A stretch of 64,000 nucleotides of DNA from Polytrichum commune (lineage: Eukaryota; Streptophyta; Polytrichopsida; Polytrichales; Polytrichaceae): NCBI GenBank assembly GCA_950295325.1, contig OX485807.1, forward strand, positions 39,586,440 through 39,650,439, written 5' to 3'. Under the pieces are notes generated by a model. The model worked only from the letters and a program-made list of their open reading frames with translations, had not been told where the DNA came from and did no database searches. Below are positions 59,601 through 64,000 of this stretch, piece by piece. Position 1 is the first letter of the stretch, and each line of letters begins with the position of its first letter. The position numbers and the translations under genes were made by a program.

Positions 59601-62463
59601 TACACAAATCTGCTCTAATTTTCTGTATCCCAATCTCTCCACTTTCATGAAATAGGAGCCAGTAACGATGTGCATTGACACGCAACTCTTACGGCTGAAT
59701 TCAATTCGCACTATGAGCAGCATATCAGCCAAAGGACCTGTATAATCAAATCCCGTAACTAAAACTTTTATTTCAACCATTCAATTTTGAAATGCCTTAT
59801 ATTTAGTGTGGAGCATGTACAATAACGTCATATCAACTAAACCATGACTGGCATGGTATGATTCACATGTTAATGACAGCACAATCATGACAAGTGCCAT
59901 GGTTGTGATCCACACCAATGATGGTGCCACAGGACACCTGGAAAAGATATTTACACAGGTGGAATTTACACTACATAAATAGGACACCATAATGTCTTGT
60001 GTTGTAAGTTACATAGTGCATGCCACCTTTTGGTAAGCAAAAGACATTTACACATATGGAATATATAATACATAAATGGACACTGATATGTCTCATGTTG
60101 TAAGTTACACATTGCATACCATTTTTTGGTAAGCAAAAGCTAGTGTTGCTTTGACATGTGAATACTTACAATTAGTGCAGTCCGTATGACTTCAGAAAAT
60201 GGTGCACCAAAAAGTGGGAGTGAAGCAGTACCTTCTGTAATCAGGAATACCGCACTCTGTGCTTGCGCCTGCACCCGTAAGCACCACAAGCCTTTTGCTG
60301 CCCTTCCACCAGGGGCATCATAACAAACAATCAGGTGAATGGTATAAATAAATGGGCATATACAATCAGATGAATTTACTTATTGCACAATTCAATAATA
60401 TGGCGTACTTCAATCCCAGGTGGCGTGATAAAGTTTCAAATTTAAGGGGGGGGGTAAGAACCTGTCATTAACAAAAGCATAAAGGCGTTCGAGATCAGCT
60501 TGTGAAGGAGGAGGAGCTTGTGGAACAACTGTAGGAACTGGAACTCCCTCTGCATCCGCCACCGACACTGCAACGCTTTCACTTGAGTAACTGTGGGTTC
60601 CCTTTGATACTGATGAGGCAGCAATCAGTGCTCTCGCCATGCCAGATTTACAGGCCCACATCCTGTAAGGTTTTAATTGCCACATGCTCAACGGTTGAGT
60701 CAATGTCCCTGCAAGATTCAGATGCCACATGCTTGTTGTTATCAACCCAGCCTACGGACAATTCACCTATTTGCTGGGTCACCCTACGAAGGGCTGCAGG
60801 GGCTGGATCAACCTAATACACCTTTCAAACCCTTGCACTCACATCCATTGCAACCATTCAGATTTACTGTTTGACAATGTTATCAAATATTGACTTTCCA
60901 CATCTTCGACACCAACTTACCACACAAGTATTGGAACCGATTAGTGAATTGCATTCTGCATACAGAAAAGTTAAATGTCTTCAGGGGATACATTCTTCAC
61001 TCTCATGTATGATACTGAAATAGTTCCGGAGTACACATGTTCCAAATCTAACGATCACCATTTTCATCAGTGATGGAACTGATACTTGAAGATGAAAAGA
61101 ACAAAACCACAAGGTTGTTTCCATCTGATATTAATTTTGATTGTGATCTTCCACATATATCAGTAAGATCGAAGCATTATCATCACATTGATGACATTGC
61201 TCACATTAATGTTACATGAGTTCAATTCTAAGTGCATTCTGGAAGAGCTTGGGACTAATTCAGATTGACAACAGATGATGACATGCTGATCAAATGCAGA
61301 GTTTGAGCACCACGACACAATTGCACCAACAAAAACCCTAAATTCCTGCCTGTGCACAAGTCTTTAACTTCAAGAAACCTCTGCAAAGCGGAATCCTCAT
61401 TCTGAGATTTAAATTCCATAAACACAAAAATAAATTTGTAGACAAATGGAAAAGAAGGTCACCGTGAAAGAAACTTCTATAAATATGCACAGAGCCTACT
61501 CGTAGCATTCCACACCATATTACACCCTGCCACAAGAAACACAGAAGATTAGCAAAGTATAAAAACCTTAAAAAAAATACGAAATGCAGTCACAGTCGCA
61601 ATCTAAGCCATCTTCTAAGAACTGAGTGAAGAAATAAACCCAAGTCAGTGCTCTATCAGCAGCATTCCAACCTAAACCTCTGCGAAAACTACTCTCCGCG
61701 CCAGGTTCAAACAAATCAATCAACCTAGACGTTCCTGGAATGGGCTTGCTCACCCTAAACCTTTCGAAACATGATTATATTCAAGACGCAACGGGGCTAA
61801 AAGTGCACTGTAAACGAAATTGAGTACAGACAGAGTGCACTGAGCCTCTTTTCTACGCCACACCTAGCACAAAGCAAATATTTGCAAATTATTTCCTGTA
61901 TACCACGAAATCCAGAGGCATTGGAACGTCCAAGAATGGAAATAAAACTATGAAACGTCTAAATTGAATTTCACTTTTGTCAATTTCATATCTAACATAT
62001 AACAGCCGTCTTACAGCATGTCAAAAGTGCCATAGACGACCAGCAGACCATTCAAACCTAAACCTCTGCAAAAAATACTCTTCACGCGACAAAACAAAGC
62101 CGACCTTGAACCTCGATTCAATATATTGATAGGCATCCCATTCACACACATGAATAAGAATGGAGACCTAATGGGGCCAACAGTGCACTGAATTCGAAAT
62201 TGAAGGACATACAGTACTCTCTAATCCTCAAATTCCACAGCCACAACAAGCTCACCTCGTAATGCATGCAAACTATTTCCGAGGCCAGGTATACCATGAA
62301 ATCCAGAGGCAATTCCCGAATTCCATTCTCTCAAATTCAAATCTAAAACAGAAACCGTAGGGTGCATGGCGCAATAAGCTTACCGACATAGAAGCGCAAC
62401 CTGCCGTCCCACCACATTCAGGATCACCAGAATCGTCATGCCCTGGCTACGTAGCGCTTTCAT
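56671..62463 (-). CDS. SRT2: SRT2-type NAD-dependent protein deacylase (sirtuin, class II)
   Basis: Sirtuins remove acyl groups from lysine using NAD; the plant SRT2 group is related to mitochondrial SIRT4. Ten exons (minus): 62463-62384, 60662-60462, 60297-60232, 59402-59357, 59123-58963, 58296-58167, 57981-57814, 57641-57514, 56913-56814, 56721-56671. Every GT-AG junction agrees in phase, totalling 1131 nt and 376 aa, close to Arabidopsis SRT2. Exon 1 (MKALRSQGMTILVILNVVGR) is basic and hydrophobic, like a mitochondrial presequence. Key motifs: LVVLTGAGASTECGIPDYR (residues 97-115), TQNVDR (180-185), catalytic His198 in ELHGT, zinc cysteines C206/C209 and C274/C277, VVFFGDNVPR, and NIGPTRADDLATLKI near the C-terminus. 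GAGAST replaces the commoner GAG(I/V)ST. A second ATG in exon 2 (60661) would give a shorter protein without the presequence. Intron 1 is 1.7 kb and contains a duplication. Transcript ends are not known. Confidence 0.95.
59946..60138. repeat. Two-copy tandem repeat (97 bp) in an SRT2 intron
   Basis: 59946-60042 and 60043-60138 share ATTTACACA, ATACATAAAT/CTACATAAAT, TTGTAAGTTACA and TTTTGGTAAGCAAAA in the same order. They lie in the intron between exons 3 and 4. Confidence 0.9.
61663..62315. repeat. Diverged duplication (about 385-bp period) in SRT2 intron 1
   Basis: 61663-61930 and 62050-62315 share AACCTAAACCTCTGC, a GGGGC(T/C)AA..AGTGCACTG block, CGAAATTGA and GAAATCCAGAGGCA in the same order. 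The second copy ends shortly before exon 1, so the duplication may include 5' regulatory sequence. Confidence 0.8.
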
Positions 62464-62780
62464 ATGAATGCCACCGTTCCAGACAGTAAGTGGAGTTACC
62501 ACCTTCGGTGAATTCAATTGAGGAAAGTTTCTGAGAGAGTCAGTTTTAATGAGAATCTGAAATGCAGTGCCAAAAGTAATTCGTCAAAGTCGCAAGGCAT
62601 TCATCAATCTCAAGGGTGAAGGCGAGCTTTAGTGCTTTTTGGGTGTTGTTGGCTAAGCTTCCTCCACGCGTGCGAGGAACTGTGCATCCGCCATAGCCAT
62701 CGCTGGGCCCCATTGCTGGTGGTGATCCCTTTTAAGGTCAAAATGATTTTGCATCATTTGGCATGAAACTAAGGTATGCG
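62464..62780 (-). promoter_or_regulatory. Upstream region of SRT2
   Basis: This runs from the SRT2 start to the next repeat. It presumably contains the promoter and 5' UTR. It is less AT-rich than the DNA beyond it. No specific box is claimed. Confidence 0.3.
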
Positions 62781-62787
62781 GGGGTGC

Positions 62788-63110
62788 TATTTGGTTCATT
62801 TTTCATGTTCTCCAACTTCTACCGATTAGATTTACACAACAAAACTTGTGTTGCATTAGCAAATCTACGACAAAACATCTGCAAAAAACGGATTTGAAAA
62901 ACGGACTTAGGGTTAAAAAAATTGGAGCTCATTTGGATATCTTATTCATTATTAAATGGTCGTATAGGTCTCCTCCCCCAAATTATTGAGTTTTCTACAG
63001 TTGTCATATGTTGAGCACATACCTCAAAAGAAATTCAGCAAAAGTCTCTTTGGTGTCCGAAACTGGAGCCCTACCAAACCACATACCAATTTCAGATAAG
63101 TACATTAATT
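62788..63110. repeat. Dispersed repeat family, locus 3
   Basis: 62788-62890 is the inverted counterpart of 7689-7800 (shared GTGTTGCATTAGCAAATCTA and TTCTCCAACTTCTACCGATT-type words). 62840-62915 also matches 23435-23505 directly. Similarity continues weakly to about 63110 (ACCACATACCAAT against ACCACACACCAAT near 23690). Confidence 0.65.
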
Positions 63111-63430
63111 ATGCATGTCCGTCTTAAGTTACACTCTTTCTTCTAGTGAGGGCTAAATTTATAATCACTAGATTTTCTACAAGTTCAATCATTGTCTATC
63201 CACATAATTAAAAGCTTATTCTTCTTTAACATCGATTCAAACCTCAATGCACGAATGTACAAATTCACACCCAATCCATACTATCTAATTACTCACACTT
63301 GAAGGAAAAAAGGAAAAAATAAAGTTTGTCATGCATGTCCCAACCCATCCTAGACAAGGATCAAATTGAGATAACCCATGGATATAACTATCTTGGGATT
63401 GATTTCTATTCAAACAATTATTTTGAGCCA
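63111..63430. other. No recognised gene
   Basis: AT-rich intergenic DNA; nothing further is seen. Confidence 0.4.
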
Positions 63431-63439
63431 TTGACTAAA

Positions 63440-63750
63440 GGCAAAGAATTGCAAGCGTGAAAGCCTTGATGGGCACCTTAAGGAAAGAAGCACTAAGTCG
63501 GAGTCACAGGTTGGGGGCTCGAAACCGTGCTATTCAAGAATTTGGTGCTTCCAACTTTCAGCTATAGCACTGAAATTTGGGGAGGCAACATGAAAACCTC
63601 ATTGGAAGGTTATGGAGAAGGGCATGAAGATACTTATGATGTCTCACATTAAAGTATGTTCTTCAAAAACCTATCATATATTTTTGGTGGAATATGGAGA
63701 ACTTCCTACTACATCCCTAGAATTGCAAAGTGCAGTAGCATCCGTGTATA
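63440..63750 (+). pseudogene. LINE reverse transcriptase C-terminal fragment
   Basis: The plus strand, over two frames, encodes FKNLVLPTFSYSTEIWGGN, then MEKGMKILMMSHIKV and FLVEYGELPTTSLELQ. These match the segment after the catalytic core of L1-type reverse transcriptases: a hydrophobic LP-x-x-Y-x-EIWG motif, then basic residues, then a YGELP-like motif. At least one frameshift is present. The sequence differs from the LINE at 50-56 kb, so it is a second family or lineage. Confidence 0.75.
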
Positions 63751-64000
63751 GAGGCTAATGTCAACTTGAACATCCAATTGAAAGAAAAATTGTAGACTCC
63801 CTAATACTAAATTTTTGCATAGTGATGGAAACTTATCTCTAATGGGCACTCCAACTCAATGTATGCCTTATTTTCAACTGTATTATGAAAGCAAAAGTGG
63901 TATAATCTATTATCACTAGCGATGGGGATAATTAACCACCATCTAGTTTCAATGGGAAGTCTATGATTCAAGGTGCAATATGCAACAACAGTCTTGCATT
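63751..64000. other. Window end, no gene
   Basis: AT-rich sequence possibly continuing the LINE remnant. Nothing defined. Confidence 0.3.

Noticed and set aside
59661-59760. Splice-like segment between SRT2 exons 3 and 4 considered as an exon
   Set aside because: Its translation does not match the sirtuin sequence, and exons 3 and 4 already join in phase.
60663-60745. Upstream extension of the SRT2 exon 2 frame as coding
   Set aside because: It precedes a good acceptor (CTTACAG) whose phase fits exon 1 exactly. Using the earlier TTGCAG acceptor leads to a stop.

Overview
This window looks like nuclear DNA of a land plant, probably a lineage with repeat-rich intergenic space. The genus cannot be told from the sequence. 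Three features point to a plant: a CURT1-type thylakoid protein gene, an SRT2-type sirtuin gene, and a plant lipid-transfer-type protein gene. All three have ordinary GT-AG introns. Telomere-like TTTAGGG repeats and plant-style CACTA, hAT, pogo and LINE remnants fit the same picture. A piggyBac-type transposase is less expected in a plant, and a seed-free plant is one possibility. No tRNA, rRNA, CRISPR or operon structure is seen.

Layout. 0-2.6 kb: piggyBac-like element with all three catalytic aspartates and one frameshift. 2.6-9 kb: AT-rich repeat land with a TA-flanked MITE and a dispersed repeat. 9.2-11.9 kb (minus): CURT1, six exons, with a 173-bp tandem triplication running into exon 1. 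12.2-17.8 kb: a long inverted repeat, a CA microsatellite, a second MITE and no convincing gene. 17.85-18.8 kb: decayed LPA1-type P-loop NTPase gene. 19-22.8 kb: local tandem duplications and the probable leader region of the next gene. 22.87-24.87 kb (plus): lipid-transfer-type ectodomain joined to a transmembrane helix by one intron that carries a repeat copy. 25.9-28.6 kb: third MITE, a pogo/Tigger-like element and a hAT-like element, the last two with clear target-site duplications.

30.4-43.1 kb: a CACTA (En/Spm) transposon on the minus strand appears to be split by a tandem array (34.2-42.1 kb) of an unrecognised element of about 2.2 kb. Each array unit has a conserved head, a GC-rich core and a palindromic tail. 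43.8-46 kb: interstitial telomere repeats and a GC-rich LTR-like block. 48.6-49 kb: 51-bp minisatellite. 49.4-51.0 kb: two 562-bp hAT-type elements with perfect 8-bp duplications, one of them inside a degenerate LINE (50.2-55.9 kb).

56.7-62.5 kb (minus): a complete SRT2-type NAD-dependent deacylase gene. All ten exons join in phase to give 376 aa, with an N-terminus that looks like a mitochondrial presequence. 62.8-64 kb: another copy of the dispersed repeat and a second LINE fragment.

The genes are independent single-gene units: plastid membrane shaping, a secreted or membrane lipid-binding protein, and probably a mitochondrial sirtuin. No pathway is shared. The least explained sequence is the 2.2-kb tandem array at 34-42 kb.
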